Assembly (NCBI RefSeq): GCF_009295515.1
Contig: NZ_RQVV01000022.1
Location: 62,001-126,000 of the forward strand
Reading direction: 5' to 3'
Source: Erwinia endophytica
GTDB lineage: Bacteria; Pseudomonadota; Gammaproteobacteria; Enterobacterales; Enterobacteriaceae
Length of the DNA: 64,000 nucleotides
The stretch's first letter is position 1, and each line of letters begins with the position of its first letter. The notes beneath the pieces are model-generated. The model was not told where the DNA came from. It did no database searches and was given only the letters and a program-made list of their open reading frames with translations. Below, one piece after another: positions 36,741 to 46,704 of the stretch. Both the position numbers and the translations under genes were made by a program.

Positions 36741-38342
36741 ATGGCTAAGGGTGCATTTAAACAAAAATTAGGACTGGTTGATCTCAGTTTGCTGGGTATC
36801 GGATCCATGATCGGGTCCGGCTGGCTGTACGCGGCGCTGACCAGTTCAGGCTATGCCGGAGCGAAAACCGGCTGGGCATGGATCCTGGGGGCGATTATTG
36901 TGCTGCTGATAGGCCTGGTCTTTGCCGAACTGTCAGCCGCCATTCCCCGTGCTGGCGGTTTTGTTCGCTACCCTAACTTCTCACATGGCAATGTCGTCGG
37001 GTTTGTGATTGGCGTCAGCTCGCTGCTGGCTTATACCAGTACCGCAGGTGTGGAAGTGGAAGCGGTACGCCAGTATGCCCAGTTCTGGTGGCCCGCGGTC
37101 AGCAATGCTGACGGGAGCCCATCCACCCTCGGTTTTGCCGTACAAATCCTGTTATTAGTGCTCTTCTTCCTGTTGAATTACTGGAGCGTCAGTTTCTTCG
37201 GTCGGGTGAACACTATCGTTACCACCTTTAAATTCATCGTTCCGCTGCTGACCATTATCACGCTGTTCTGTTACTTCAATGGCGCGAATCTGGATGTCCC
37301 CCCTCCTCCACCCGGCGGCGCGCACGGCGTCTTCACTTCACTGACCGGCGCAGGTATCGTCTTTGCCTATCTGGGTTTCCGTCAGGCGGTCGACTTTGCC
37401 AGCGAGGCGAAAAACCCACAACGCAACGTACCACTGGCCATTTTAATCGCTATCGCCGTCAGTTTTGTTATCTACATCGCGCTGCAATATGCCTTTATGG
37501 GCGCCGTACCGTCGCAGATACTGTCCGCCAACGGTTGGGATGGTCTGAAGAAAGTCTTCCAGTCACCCTATGCCGACCTGGCGCGTAGCCTGGGGATCAC
37601 CTGGTTGATCAACCTGATTCTGGTGGATGCGGTTATCTCACCGGCCGGGACGGGCAACATCTATCTGGCCGGGGCCAGCCGTGTACTGTTCGCATGGGCG
37701 CGTAACGGTCACCTGTTCAAGATATTCGGTGAAGTCGATGCCAAATCCGGTGTGCCGCGCGGTGCGCTGTGGCTGTCACTGGTGTTGTCAATTGCCTGGA
37801 CGTTGCCTTCTGAATTCCAGGTCTGGGGCGGTCTGATTGGCGCCGTGACCTCGGCGACCGTCTTCACCTATATGCCGGGCCCCGTCAGTCTGGGCGCTTT
37901 CCGTCGCCATCTGCCTGGCATGGCGCGTCCTTTCCGTCTTCCGGTGGCCGCGATCCTCAGTCCCCTGGCATTTGTCGCCAGTACCTTGCTGATTTACTGG
38001 AGCGGCTGGTCGGTGAATATTATTCTGATCCCCATTCTGATCCTGGCATGGGTCGGCTATGCCTTATTTGGCAAGAAAAACGAAAACTCCAGCCGCGACC
38101 TGCAATGTGCCTGGTGGTTGCTGGCCTATTACGTGTTGGTGTTGATTATCTCTTATCTGGGGACATTTGGCGGTATCAACGCCATCAGTTCACCAACCGA
38201 TATGGTGCTGGTCGTCATCGCTTCGCTGGTCTGCTACTACTGGGGGATAATCACCAGTCTGTCAGTGCCGGAGATTACCGATGAGGATGAACTGGCCTCC
38301 GGGCAAAATGACCCGGCAACCGGTAAATACGCACACAATTAA
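36741..38342 (+). CDS. Amino-acid permease of the APC superfamily
   Basis: A protein of 533 residues with about 12-14 membrane helices. The first helix contains the substrate-binding motif GIGSMIGSGWLYA, and FAELSAAIPRAGGFVRYP follows, both typical of APC transporters; the pattern resembles aspartate:proton symporters (YveA type), but the substrate is not established. LGFRQAVDFASEAKNPQRNVP is the conserved loop near 235. I chose the ATG at 36741 because TGAGG lies nine bases upstream and it places the first helix correctly. The tail after 510 is acidic. Confidence 0.82.
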   Translation: MAKGAFKQKLGLVDLSLLGIGSMIGSGWLYAALTSSGYAGAKTGWAWILGAIIVLLIGLVFAELSAAIPRAGGFVRYPNFSHGNVVGFVIGVSSLLAYTSTAGVEVEAVRQYAQFWWPAVSNADGSPSTLGFAVQILLLVLFFLLNYWSVSFFGRVNTIVTTFKFIVPLLTIITLFCYFNGANLDVPPPPPGGAHGVFTSLTGAGIVFAYLGFRQAVDFASEAKNPQRNVPLAILIAIAVSFVIYIALQYAFMGAVPSQILSANGWDGLKKVFQSPYADLARSLGITWLINLILVDAVISPAGTGNIYLAGASRVLFAWARNGHLFKIFGEVDAKSGVPRGALWLSLVLSIAWTLPSEFQVWGGLIGAVTSATVFTYMPGPVSLGAFRRHLPGMARPFRLPVAAILSPLAFVASTLLIYWSGWSVNIILIPILILAWVGYALFGKKNENSSRDLQCAWWLLAYYVLVLIISYLGTFGGINAISSPTDMVLVVIASLVCYYWGIITSLSVPEITDEDELASGQNDPATGKYAHN

Positions 38343-38362
38343 GCGTTAAATCGATATCACGA

Positions 38363-38383
38363 CGGCCCGCAGCATGCGGGCCG
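38363..38383 (+). terminator. Hairpin after the APC transporter
   Basis: CGGCCCGC, a five-base loop (AGCAT) and GCGGGCCG 20 bases after the stop codon; there is no long T run. Confidence 0.5.
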
Positions 38384-38427
38384 CTCATCAGGCCGCCAAA
38401 CACCGTCCGGACTGCGGACATCATGCT

Positions 38428-38685
38428 TTATTTTACCCGCAGATATTTTCCCTCAGCCAACACCTTATAGCCAAATACACACTCTCCCGGCACCGCGGTT
38501 ATCAGGCGGTCCGCCGTAAAATCCACACTGACTTTATACTGCTTCCCCACTGGGGTGACGTCATCACGGTTCTACCTTCCCTATCCGGCATATCGCCACT
38601 GTTCTCCCGCAGGGGAAGAAGCCGTGGCAAAGCGACGCAGGGCAAATCCTTTTCTGGCCAGGTAGAAGAAATCAGGCGCTATCAT
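38428..38685 (-). pseudogene. Decayed gene fragment with two in-frame stops
   Basis: On the minus strand one frame reads MIAPDFFYLARKGFALRR, continues to EQWRYAG, then passes two stop codons three codons apart. It continues NRDDVTPVGKQYKVSVDF and ends TAVPGECVFGYKVLAEGKYLRVK before a final stop at 38428. The composition after the stops is clearly protein-like (alternating hydrophobic and charged residues, ending in a beta-hairpin pattern), which random DNA seldom gives. I do not recognise the family. A plus-strand frame in the same place is its shadow. Confidence 0.5.
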
Positions 38686-38797
38686 AGCGCGAAATGATCT
38701 TAATCAATACCAGCTGAGTCATTCATCCGCATATTTCCTTAAGAAAATAAAACGCTATTTCACTTTCAGTAAAATGGACACGCTAGCGGAGAACATA

Positions 38798-39949
38798 ATG
38801 CAACACAGAATGATACTCAATGAAACAGCCTGGTTTGGACCCGGATCCATCGCCCAGATTGTCAATGAAGTCGCCCAACGTAATTTAAAAAAAGCGCTAC
38901 TGGTCACTGATAAGACCTTAATCAAGGCCGGCGTTATTGAAAAAGTCACCGCGCTGCTGGATAAACATCAACTGCCCTATGTTATTTATGATGAAGTGGT
39001 GCCAAACCCAACCATCGCCGTAGTGAAAAATGGCGTGGAGATATTTAAAACGTCTCAGGCGGATTATCTGATAGCCATTGGCGGAGGCTCGCCGCAGGAC
39101 ACGGCAAAAGCGATTGGCATTATTATCAATAACCCGGAATTCTCAGACGTACGTAGCCTGGAAGGCGTCGCTAACACCCGTTACCCAAGCGTACCGATTA
39201 TCGCTATCCCGACCACCGCCGGCACCGCGGCTGAAGTCACTATCAACTATGTGATAACCGACGAGGAAAACCGTCGCAAGTTCGTGTGTGTCGACCCACA
39301 CGACATCCCCATTGTGGCAATTATCGATGCCGAAATGATGGCCAGTATGCCGCCATCGCTCAAGGCCGCTACCGGAATTGATGCGCTGACCCATGCCATC
39401 GAAGGTTACATCACTAAAGCCGCATGGGAACTCACCGATGCGCTGCACCTGAAAGCCATCCAGATTATCAGTCGTTCGCTACGTGCTTCCGTGGCGGGAG
39501 ATAAAAAAGGCGTGGAGGATATGGCGCTGGGTCAGTACGTCGCTGGCATGGGCTTCTCCAATGTGGGCCTCGGCCTAGTTCACGGTATGGCACACCCGCT
39601 GGGGGCGTTTTATAACGTGCCGCATGGCGTAGCCAATGCGATCATTCTGCCGCATGTCATGGCCTGGAACACGGATTATACCGGTGAAAAATACCGCGAT
39701 ATTGCCCGCGCGATGGGGGTTTCCGGAATATGCGGCAAAACGTTAAGCGAAGCGCGGATCGCCGCCGTTGAGGCAGTGAAAAAACTCTCTGACGATGTCG
39801 GCATTCCCACCAGATTACGTGATGTCGGGATGAAAGAGGAAGATATTCCGGCGCTGGCCCAGGCCGCTCTGGATGATGTCTGCACCGGTGGCAATCCACG
39901 CGACGCGACACTGGCCGATATTACCGCACTCTATCGCCAGATTTATTAA
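38798..39949 (+). CDS. fucO: Lactaldehyde reductase (iron-dependent 1,2-propanediol oxidoreductase)
   Basis: A protein of 383 residues, the exact length of E. coli FucO and similar throughout (RMILNETAWFGPGSIAQ at the start; IGGGSPQDTAKAIGII, IPTTAGTAAEVTINYVITDEE). Metal ligands are in GIDALTHAIEGYI, HGMAHPLGAFYN and PHGVANAIILPHVM. It reduces L-lactaldehyde, from fucose or rhamnose, to 1,2-propanediol. No other fuc or rha gene is in the window. The start at 38798 has GGAG upstream. Confidence 0.93.
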   Translation: MQHRMILNETAWFGPGSIAQIVNEVAQRNLKKALLVTDKTLIKAGVIEKVTALLDKHQLPYVIYDEVVPNPTIAVVKNGVEIFKTSQADYLIAIGGGSPQDTAKAIGIIINNPEFSDVRSLEGVANTRYPSVPIIAIPTTAGTAAEVTINYVITDEENRRKFVCVDPHDIPIVAIIDAEMMASMPPSLKAATGIDALTHAIEGYITKAAWELTDALHLKAIQIISRSLRASVAGDKKGVEDMALGQYVAGMGFSNVGLGLVHGMAHPLGAFYNVPHGVANAIILPHVMAWNTDYTGEKYRDIARAMGVSGICGKTLSEARIAAVEAVKKLSDDVGIPTRLRDVGMKEEDIPALAQAALDDVCTGGNPRDATLADITALYRQIY

Positions 39950-39957
39950 TCCTCAGC

Positions 39958-39986
39958 TTGCAGGCAGACTCTTTGTCTGCCTGCAA
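39958..39986. terminator. Hairpin between fucO and the LacI-type gene
   Basis: TTGCAGGCAGAC, five bases (TCTTT) and GTCTGCCTGCAA: a 12-bp perfect inverted repeat between convergent genes, probably working both ways. Confidence 0.65.
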
Positions 39987-40028
39987 AGACTTCCCCCGGA
40001 TAGCGTGGAGTCTCCCTGATGGTTAACG

Positions 40029-41111
40029 CTATTCCGCGCAGGTTGACGGCACCGCGGCAACCGATCCCCGGCGAATAAAATGGGTAGTGAAGTCGGGCTG
40101 GTCGCCTGCGCTATCGCCTCTGATCTGCGCGATCACACGGCGGGCCGCTTCCCGTCCCATTTCATATACCGGTTGTTCAATCACCGACAGCGGTGGCGAA
40201 ACGATTTCGGTCCACGGAAAATTGTCGTACATCACGAAGGAAAGATCCTGCGGGATCCGCAAACCACGCAGGATAAATTCCCGCAGCAGCGCCTGGGCTA
40301 TCAGACTGTCGGAGGCTATCACCGCGGTTGGCGGCAAACGCCCACTAAACAGATCGCTCACAATCCGCTTGATCGCGGTCGGATCACTGGCGCCCGTCTT
40401 GATCAGTTCAGGCTGAAAAGCAATACCCGCGTGTTGAAAAGCCCGTTCCATCCCAGCGACCCGCTGGACAACCGGCGTTAATCCCAGATCCGCAGGTCGA
40501 CGATACCCTTCCCTACAGTGCAAACTGGTCACATAAGCGATACGGCGATGGCCCAACTTCAGCAATTCCAGCGTCGTTTCCTGCGCCGTGGCGGTAAAAT
40601 CCACACTGATAACCTCTGCCGCCAGAGAGTCTACCGCCCGATCAAACAGGGTTAGCGCGCGGCCATCAGCCAGAACTTGCAACAAATGCTGATTATCTGC
40701 GGCAGCAGAGCTGCAAGGCGCGACGATAATGCCGTCGACACGCTTATCCAGCATCACCCGTACCGCTTCCTGTTCAATCGCCACCTGCTCATCACTGTTG
40801 CTGAGGATCACGTGATAGCCCGCCTGGCGAGCCACGTCGGAGATGCCGCGCAGAGCAAGGCCAAAGTGCGGGTTCTCGATATCGCCGACAATCACCCCAA
40901 GGGTGTTGGAACGTCCGGTGTTCATGCTACGCGCCAGCTCGTTCGGGCGATAACCCAGCTTAGCCGCAGCATGACTGACCCGGGTGGCAACTTCTTCGCT
41001 CACTGCGCCATAACCGCCTAAAGCCCGCGCGGCTTGCGCTTTCGAGACATGTGCCTCACGGGCCACATCAGCAACGGTGGGTGCCTTACCCCGGGGAAGG
41101 ATCGTGGTCAT
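40029..41111 (-). CDS. LacI/GalR family transcriptional regulator
   Basis: A protein of 360 residues. The N-terminal helix-turn-helix is TVADVAREAHVSKAQAARALGGYGAVSEEV (about 12-41), followed by the hinge NELARSMNTGRSNTLGVIV and a periplasmic-binding-protein-like effector domain (VDGIIVAPCSS, GHRRIAYVTS, PTAVIASDSLIAQALLREF). It is divergent from an amino-acid ABC importer, and three copies of one palindrome lie between them, so it very probably controls the importer and itself. The effector may be an amino-acid-like compound, unusual for LacI proteins. Confidence 0.9.
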   Translation of the reverse strand: MTTILPRGKAPTVADVAREAHVSKAQAARALGGYGAVSEEVATRVSHAAAKLGYRPNELARSMNTGRSNTLGVIVGDIENPHFGLALRGISDVARQAGYHVILSNSDEQVAIEQEAVRVMLDKRVDGIIVAPCSSAAADNQHLLQVLADGRALTLFDRAVDSLAAEVISVDFTATAQETTLELLKLGHRRIAYVTSLHCREGYRRPADLGLTPVVQRVAGMERAFQHAGIAFQPELIKTGASDPTAIKRIVSDLFSGRLPPTAVIASDSLIAQALLREFILRGLRIPQDLSFVMYDNFPWTEIVSPPLSVIEQPVYEMGREAARRVIAQIRGDSAGDQPDFTTHFIRRGSVAAVPSTCAE

Positions 41112-41189
41112 AATAAATTCGAATCACCGATTGAGTTGTCGAAGATTGACGGGTTCTGGCGACTGTGCCTACTATCACTATAGCTGATT

Positions 41190-41203
41190 TGAGACCGGTC
41201 TCA
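41190..41203. promoter_or_regulatory. Operator 1 for the LacI-type regulator
   Basis: TGAGACCGGTCTCA, a perfect 14-bp palindrome with the central CG step preferred by LacI-family proteins. Confidence 0.75.
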
Positions 41204-41235
41204 CAACCACCCTGTCACTTCTCAGCCACCTGCTT

Positions 41236-41249
41236 TGAGAACGGTCTCA
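41236..41249. promoter_or_regulatory. Operator 2 for the LacI-type regulator
   Basis: TGAGAACGGTCTCA, which differs from operator 1 by one base. Its start is 46 bp downstream of operator 1. Confidence 0.72.
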
Positions 41250-41258
41250 TACTAATAA

Positions 41259-41272
41259 TCACACCGTTCTCA
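41259..41272. promoter_or_regulatory. Operator 3 for the LacI-type regulator, half-degenerate
   Basis: TCACACCGTTCTCA matches 12 of 14 positions of the reverse form of operator 2. Its start is 23 bp downstream of operator 2. Confidence 0.55.
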
Positions 41273-41311
41273 ATAGTCGTTGATGTTACTGACAACAAAA
41301 ACGGACTCATT

Positions 41312-42142
41312 ATGAAATCGCAAACACTCCCGCACGCACTGGCCGCATTGCTCTTCGCCGCAGTCACCCTGTTTTCCGGCGCAGCCCCCGCCGCCAGCCA
41401 TGATAATCCCTACGGTTTAATCGAACCCGGCCACCTGCGAGTCGCCAGTGTCGGTGATGCCAAACCCTATACTTTTACCGATGCCAACGGCAAGTTCACC
41501 GGCTTCGACATCGAATTTTTCACTGATGTCGCACACCGGATGGGTATTCAGCAAGTGGACTTTATCGGCCTGGATTTTGCCGGGATATTACCGGCTGTCG
41601 CGAACGGCCAGTACGACGTGGGCGTGTCGGCGATAGGCATTACCCCTGAGCGAGAAAAAACCGTTGATTTCTCCTCTGGCTACCTGGCCGGTTACCTCAC
41701 CGTGCTGACCCGTAGCGACAGCGGGGTAAAAAATGTCGACAGCCTGGCGAAACACCGCCTGGCGGTAGTCCAGGGAACACTGCAAGATAACTATGCCGTG
41801 GCGCATTTCAAACAGACGGATATTGTACGCTTCCCGGATAACAACACGGCAATCGCGGCGCTGAACAACGACACCGTCGATGCGGTGTTCCTCGACTATG
41901 AATCAGCCAAAAGTTATGCCGACCGTTACAAACTGGTACATGCCGCGGATATCCCTTCTTTTGACGCCCCTGCCGGTTTTGCCATCGCCAAAGACAAACC
42001 CGCGTTCAAAGCCGCGCTGAATAAAGCCATCAAAGCGGCGATGGAAGACGGTACCTGGAAGCGTCTTTACATAAAATGGTTCCCCGGTTCCCCCATGCCG
42101 AAACAATATCTGCCAGCGGCTGCACAGACCAGCCAGTCCTGA
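41312..42142 (+). CDS. Amino-acid ABC transporter, substrate-binding protein
   Basis: A protein of 276 residues with a signal peptide (cut near APAAS, residue 29). It belongs to the family 3 solute-binding proteins (PF00497): [37 protein letters not shown] near the start, then [34 protein letters not shown], and a C-terminal [23 protein letters not shown]. It binds a polar amino acid or related compound in the periplasm. I start it at 41312; the frame extends upstream through the operators, which cannot be coding. Confidence 0.9.
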   Translation: MKSQTLPHALAALLFAAVTLFSGAAPAASHDNPYGLIEPGHLRVASVGDAKPYTFTDANGKFTGFDIEFFTDVAHRMGIQQVDFIGLDFAGILPAVANGQYDVGVSAIGITPEREKTVDFSSGYLAGYLTVLTRSDSGVKNVDSLAKHRLAVVQGTLQDNYAVAHFKQTDIVRFPDNNTAIAALNNDTVDAVFLDYESAKSYADRYKLVHAADIPSFDAPAGFAIAKDKPAFKAALNKAIKAAMEDGTWKRLYIKWFPGSPMPKQYLPAAAQTSQS

Positions 42143-42199
42143 TCCTGTCAATCCGGCGGTACGCCCTGCCGTGCCGCCTGCAACAAGTGAGTGACCGCC

Positions 42200-43012
42200 A
42201 TGGATATTGTTTCAATCCTGACCCGGACCTTCTTCGACCTGCCATCGATGATACAAATATTGCCGGAGATGCTGGGGACCGGGCTGGTGAATACCCTGAT
42301 TATCTCTGTTGCCGCTACCGTATTGGGCACCACTATCGGGCTGTTGCTGGCGCTGATGGGGATTTCGCCCTCACGCTGGCTACGTGTACCTGCGCGAGTG
42401 TATACCGATCTGTTTCGCGGATTACCTTCTATTCTGACCATCCTGTTGATCGGCCAGGGGCTGGCGCGCTTCAGTTATCACCTCTTCGGCCCCAGCCCTT
42501 ATCCATTGGGCATCTTCGCGCTCAGCCTGATCGCCAGCGCTTATATGGGTGAGATTTTCCGCTCTGGTATTCAAAGCGTGGAGAAAGGCCAGTTGGAAGC
42601 CTGCCGGGCGCTGGGGATGAGCTATGCCCGCGCAATGCGCCTGATCATCATCCCACAAGGGATCCGCCGCGTACTGCCCGCAGTGGTTAATCAGTTTATC
42701 GCCATCATTAAAGATTCGTCGCTGGTCTATCTGCTGGGACTGATGGTCAATGAGCGCGAGTTATTTCGTGTTGGCCAGGATGCAGCGGTACTGAGCGGTA
42801 ATCTGTCGCCGTTAATGCTGGCGGGATTGTTCTACCTGATGATAACCGTGCCGATGACCCATCTGGTGAACTACGCTGATGTGCGTTTCCGTACCGGTCG
42901 CCGTAAACCGCCGGTCGCGCAGAGCGGGCTGAAAGAAGTGGATGAAGTCCAGCAACATCGTACGCTGGCCAGCCGCCACGCCTCTCCCCTGACGCCGGAA
43001 AGAGGACAATGA
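42200..43012 (+). CDS. Amino-acid ABC transporter, permease
   Basis: A protein of about 270 residues of the HisM/GlnP family with about five membrane helices. The EAA loop is seen at [51 protein letters not shown] (near 133-183). The C-terminal 35 residues are polar. An in-frame GTG at 42191 is an alternative start. It follows the binding protein and precedes the ATPase in one operon. Confidence 0.9.
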   Translation: MDIVSILTRTFFDLPSMIQILPEMLGTGLVNTLIISVAATVLGTTIGLLLALMGISPSRWLRVPARVYTDLFRGLPSILTILLIGQGLARFSYHLFGPSPYPLGIFALSLIASAYMGEIFRSGIQSVEKGQLEACRALGMSYARAMRLIIIPQGIRRVLPAVVNQFIAIIKDSSLVYLLGLMVNERELFRVGQDAAVLSGNLSPLMLAGLFYLMITVPMTHLVNYADVRFRTGRRKPPVAQSGLKEVDEVQQHRTLASRHASPLTPERGQ

Positions 43013-43013
43013 T

Positions 43014-43787
<774 letters not shown>

Positions 43788-43842
43788 AACGTGTGGACTC
43801 ACTGCGGATAACTTTTCCCCTAACTGACAAGGAACTTTCCCC

Positions 43843-44961
43843 ATGTCTGCAACCGCTTCAAGCAAGAAAATCGCCGTGATCGGCGCTGGCGTGATGGGTG
43901 TTTCCATCGCCACCCACCTACAGCGCCAGGGCGCGGAAGTGCGACTGATTACCGAGACCGAGCCTGCATCCGGCGCATCCAGCCATTCACTGGCGTGGCT
44001 TAACTCAGCCGGTGAGCGCTCACTGGCCTATCATGCCCTGCGGATGGCCGGTATCGATCGTTACCGGACCCTGTTCGCCCGCCATCCCGAGTGTGAATGG
44101 CTGCGTTTTGATGGCGGCCTGTACTGGGGTAAAGATGATGCGTCAGGTACCCTGGCTCGCCATACTTATGAAACCTCGCTCGGTTATGATTCCCACCTGA
44201 CCCACGCGGCGACGGTCGACAACTTCACCCCCAATATTGCTCACCAGGCGATCGCCGATAGCGCCATTTTTAATCCTGGCGAAGGCTGGGTGAGCCTGCC
44301 GCATCTGATTCGTTTTCTGTTGCAAGAATTTACCTCTGGTGGCGGCAAACTGGTGACCCAGGCAGGTAAAGCGCAGGTCATTACCGACGCGGCAGGTATC
44401 GCAACCGGGGTCTCAACCGCCAAAGCCGGCAATTTTAGCGCCGACAGCGTGGTGGTGGCCTGTGGCCCTTACACGCCGGAGGTAGTGGAGCCACTGGGCG
44501 TTACCCTGCCAAATGGTTCACCCGTGGCGATGCTGGTCACCACCGAACCGGTGGAACATGGCCTGAAAGCGGTGTTGAATACGCCACGGGCTGCGGTCCG
44601 GCCCAATCCAGGCAACAGTCTGGTGATGGATCACGACTGGTACGAATCGCAGTTCACTCAGGATGCGCAGGGCAATTACCAGATCCCACCCGCCGTGATC
44701 AGCGAGTTGCTGGCAGAGTCAGCCAAACTACTGGCCGGTCAGCCCACGCTGAAAGCCGCAGGTTACCGGGCAGGGCTGAAGCCAATCCCTGGCGATGGCG
44801 ATCCGGTACTGGGCGAACTGGCAAAAGTGCCAGGTTGCTTTGTCGCCTTCACGCATTCCGGCGCGACGCTGGCACTGATCGTTGGTGAACTGCTGGCCGG
44901 TGAAATCCTCAGCGGTGAAAAACACCCGATGCTTGCGGCGTTCCGCGCGGAGCGCTTTTAA
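43843..44961 (+). CDS. FAD-dependent oxidoreductase, D-amino-acid/glycine oxidase family
   Basis: A protein of 372 residues. The N-terminal dinucleotide-binding motif is IAVIGAGVMGVSIATHLQRQGAEVRLITE (about 7-35), and the C-terminal FAD block is AGYRAGLKPIPGDGDPVLGELAKVPGCFVAFTHSGATLALIVGELLAGEIL, as in DadA, ThiO and sarcosine oxidase relatives. It lies 55 bp after the ATPase and is probably co-transcribed, so it may oxidise the imported amine or imino acid. The substrate cannot be told from the sequence. Confidence 0.88.
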   Translation: MSATASSKKIAVIGAGVMGVSIATHLQRQGAEVRLITETEPASGASSHSLAWLNSAGERSLAYHALRMAGIDRYRTLFARHPECEWLRFDGGLYWGKDDASGTLARHTYETSLGYDSHLTHAATVDNFTPNIAHQAIADSAIFNPGEGWVSLPHLIRFLLQEFTSGGGKLVTQAGKAQVITDAAGIATGVSTAKAGNFSADSVVVACGPYTPEVVEPLGVTLPNGSPVAMLVTTEPVEHGLKAVLNTPRAAVRPNPGNSLVMDHDWYESQFTQDAQGNYQIPPAVISELLAESAKLLAGQPTLKAAGYRAGLKPIPGDGDPVLGELAKVPGCFVAFTHSGATLALIVGELLAGEILSGEKHPMLAAFRAERF

Positions 44962-44966
44962 ACCAT

Positions 44967-44992
44967 CACAGGCCACCGGGATGTGGCCTGTG
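44967..44992 (+). terminator. Hairpin ending the ABC importer/oxidoreductase operon
   Basis: CACAGGCCAC, six bases and GTGGCCTGTG directly after the stop codon; there is no T run. Confidence 0.55.
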
Positions 44993-45067
44993 AACAGTAA
45001 AAATTGCGCGCTGGCGCGCCGTTACCCCCGCAACACCCTGTCAGTCCGTTGGATCCGTCGACTGGCT

Positions 45068-45107
45068 TCGCACCTGAACATTACATGAATGTAATGTTCA
45101 GGTGCGA
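45068..45107. promoter_or_regulatory. Perfect 19-bp palindrome upstream of the RND efflux operon
   Basis: TCGCACCTGAACATTACAT, two bases (GA) and its exact complement. It lies about 145 bp before the first gene of the efflux operon. A TATAAT at 45129-45134 lacks a good -35 box, and the palindrome is centred about 53 bp before the start it predicts, where an OmpR-type activator would bind. It is a candidate site for the response regulator encoded in the same operon. It could also act as a hairpin in RNA, but no T run follows. Confidence 0.6.
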
Positions 45108-45252
45108 TAACTGCCATGACCTCCTCCTTATAATTGAAACCCATACGTTTTCTTACTATGAGTCGCCTGGCTCAGAAGCCAGGGCAAAGCCACATTTTGC
45201 AGACGTCAGCGCTCGTGGTGGCATCTGGTAGTGGACTGGAGACATTTTCGTC

Positions 45253-46704
45253 ATGCCCAATGGGTTACAACCACGCAATATTTTATTTTCTGTTCCCGGT
45301 AAAAGATGCGGCAACCTGCTGATCGCCTGCCTGTTGTTAAGCGGTTGTTCGCTGGTTCCCACCTGGCATCGCCCGACAGTGTCGATGGCCTCGCAGTGGT
45401 CCTCGTCACTGCCCAACGGGGAGAAAACGGTGCCCGCTGGGGGCGCATGGTGGCAAAATTTCGGCAGTGATGAGCTTGATGAGATCATGGCTCGCGGACT
45501 GAGCAAAAACTTCAATTTACAGGCGGCGATGAGCCGGGTTGAAGAGGCCCAGGGCGTGGCGGAAGTCAACGGCGCGGCGCGCTATCCTGCGCTTTCTCTG
45601 ACCGGCCTTTATACCCGACAGAATAACTACTCCACGACAGCGAAAGCAGGCGTTTACGGCCAGGCCAGCTACGAGGTGGATTTCTGGGGTAAAAACCAGG
45701 CCCGCTTCCATTCCGCCGACGCGCTGGCCAAAGCGTCGTTTTTCGACGCGCAAACCGTGCGCATGACCCTGACGGCCACCATTGCCGATACCTATTTTCA
45801 GGTACTCTCGCTGAATGAGCGCATCGCCCTGGCACAAAGGATAGCCGCTGACGAACAGCGGATTTTAGGTCTGATCCAAACCCAGGCACGGCTCGGTGTC
45901 GCATCCAGTCTGGAAGTGGAACAACAGCTTAATGTCATGCAAACCTATCTGGCTACGGTAAAGACCCTGCAACAGCAAAGCGACCAGGCCCGTTTCATGC
46001 TGGCGGTGCTGGCGGGGGAAAATCCGGAATCGTTGCATATCCAGACCAACGATCTGACCCATATCACCGCACCGATACCCCAGACGAGTTTCCCGGCAGC
46101 TTTACTGCGCCGCCGTCCTGATATCCAGGCGGCGGAAGCGCGCCTGATCTCAGCCAACGATGATATCGGCGCGGCCCGTGCGGCTTTTCTTCCCGATATC
46201 ACCATCACCCCTCAGGCGGGGATCGATACCCTCACTGGCGGTACGTTGTGGAGCCTGATCAGCAACCTGACCCAACCTGTTTTCGCTGGCGGGGCGCTGC
46301 GCGGCCAGTTGAAAGTGGATAACGCCCATGCCAGGGAACTGGCGGCCAGTTATAAAGAAACCTTGCTGGAAGCCTTTCAGGATGTAGAGACCCAACTCAG
46401 TGCGGTGAATCAATTTAGCCAGGCGGATGCATTCAATGCCGCCGCCGTGGCATCAGCCCGCGAGGCCGATCGCCTGGCACAAATCCGCTTCAAATTAGGC
46501 AGTATCGATTATCAAACCTTGCTGACGGTTGAGCGTACGCTTTATCAGAGCGAGGACCAGCGTTTACAAATGAAACTCCTGCGTTTGCAAGCCACCGTAG
46601 GGCTTTTCCGGGCGCTGGGCGGCGATTTTAGCACCACCGCTCAGCAGCCAGCCTCTGGCAAAACTGCACATATTTCAGGTGGGATAACCCGTGACCAATC
46701 GTAA
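45253..46704 (+). CDS. RND efflux outer-membrane factor, NodT/OprM family lipoprotein
   Basis: A protein of 483 residues with a lipoprotein signal peptide (LLSGC, Cys32). Two repeated halves form the trimeric channel: WWQNFGSDELDEIMARGLSKNFNLQAAMSRVEEAQG near 56-100 and PAALLRRRPDIQAAEARLISANDDIGAARAAFLPDITIT near 275-315. It is the first gene of a five-gene unit and gives the exit channel for the pump encoded two genes later. Confidence 0.9.
   Translation: MPNGLQPRNILFSVPGKRCGNLLIACLLLSGCSLVPTWHRPTVSMASQWSSSLPNGEKTVPAGGAWWQNFGSDELDEIMARGLSKNFNLQAAMSRVEEAQGVAEVNGAARYPALSLTGLYTRQNNYSTTAKAGVYGQASYEVDFWGKNQARFHSADALAKASFFDAQTVRMTLTATIADTYFQVLSLNERIALAQRIAADEQRILGLIQTQARLGVASSLEVEQQLNVMQTYLATVKTLQQQSDQARFMLAVLAGENPESLHIQTNDLTHITAPIPQTSFPAALLRRRPDIQAAEARLISANDDIGAARAAFLPDITITPQAGIDTLTGGTLWSLISNLTQPVFAGGALRGQLKVDNAHARELAASYKETLLEAFQDVETQLSAVNQFSQADAFNAAAVASAREADRLAQIRFKLGSIDYQTLLTVERTLYQSEDQRLQMKLLRLQATVGLFRALGGDFSTTAQQPASGKTAHISGGITRDQS

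Noticed and set aside
36411-36771. Two short plus-strand frames before the APC transporter
   Set aside because: No ribosome sites, and the second runs into the transporter start in another frame.
38374-38697. A 107-codon plus-strand frame after the APC transporter
   Set aside because: The coding pattern lies on the other strand, where a decayed gene is seen.
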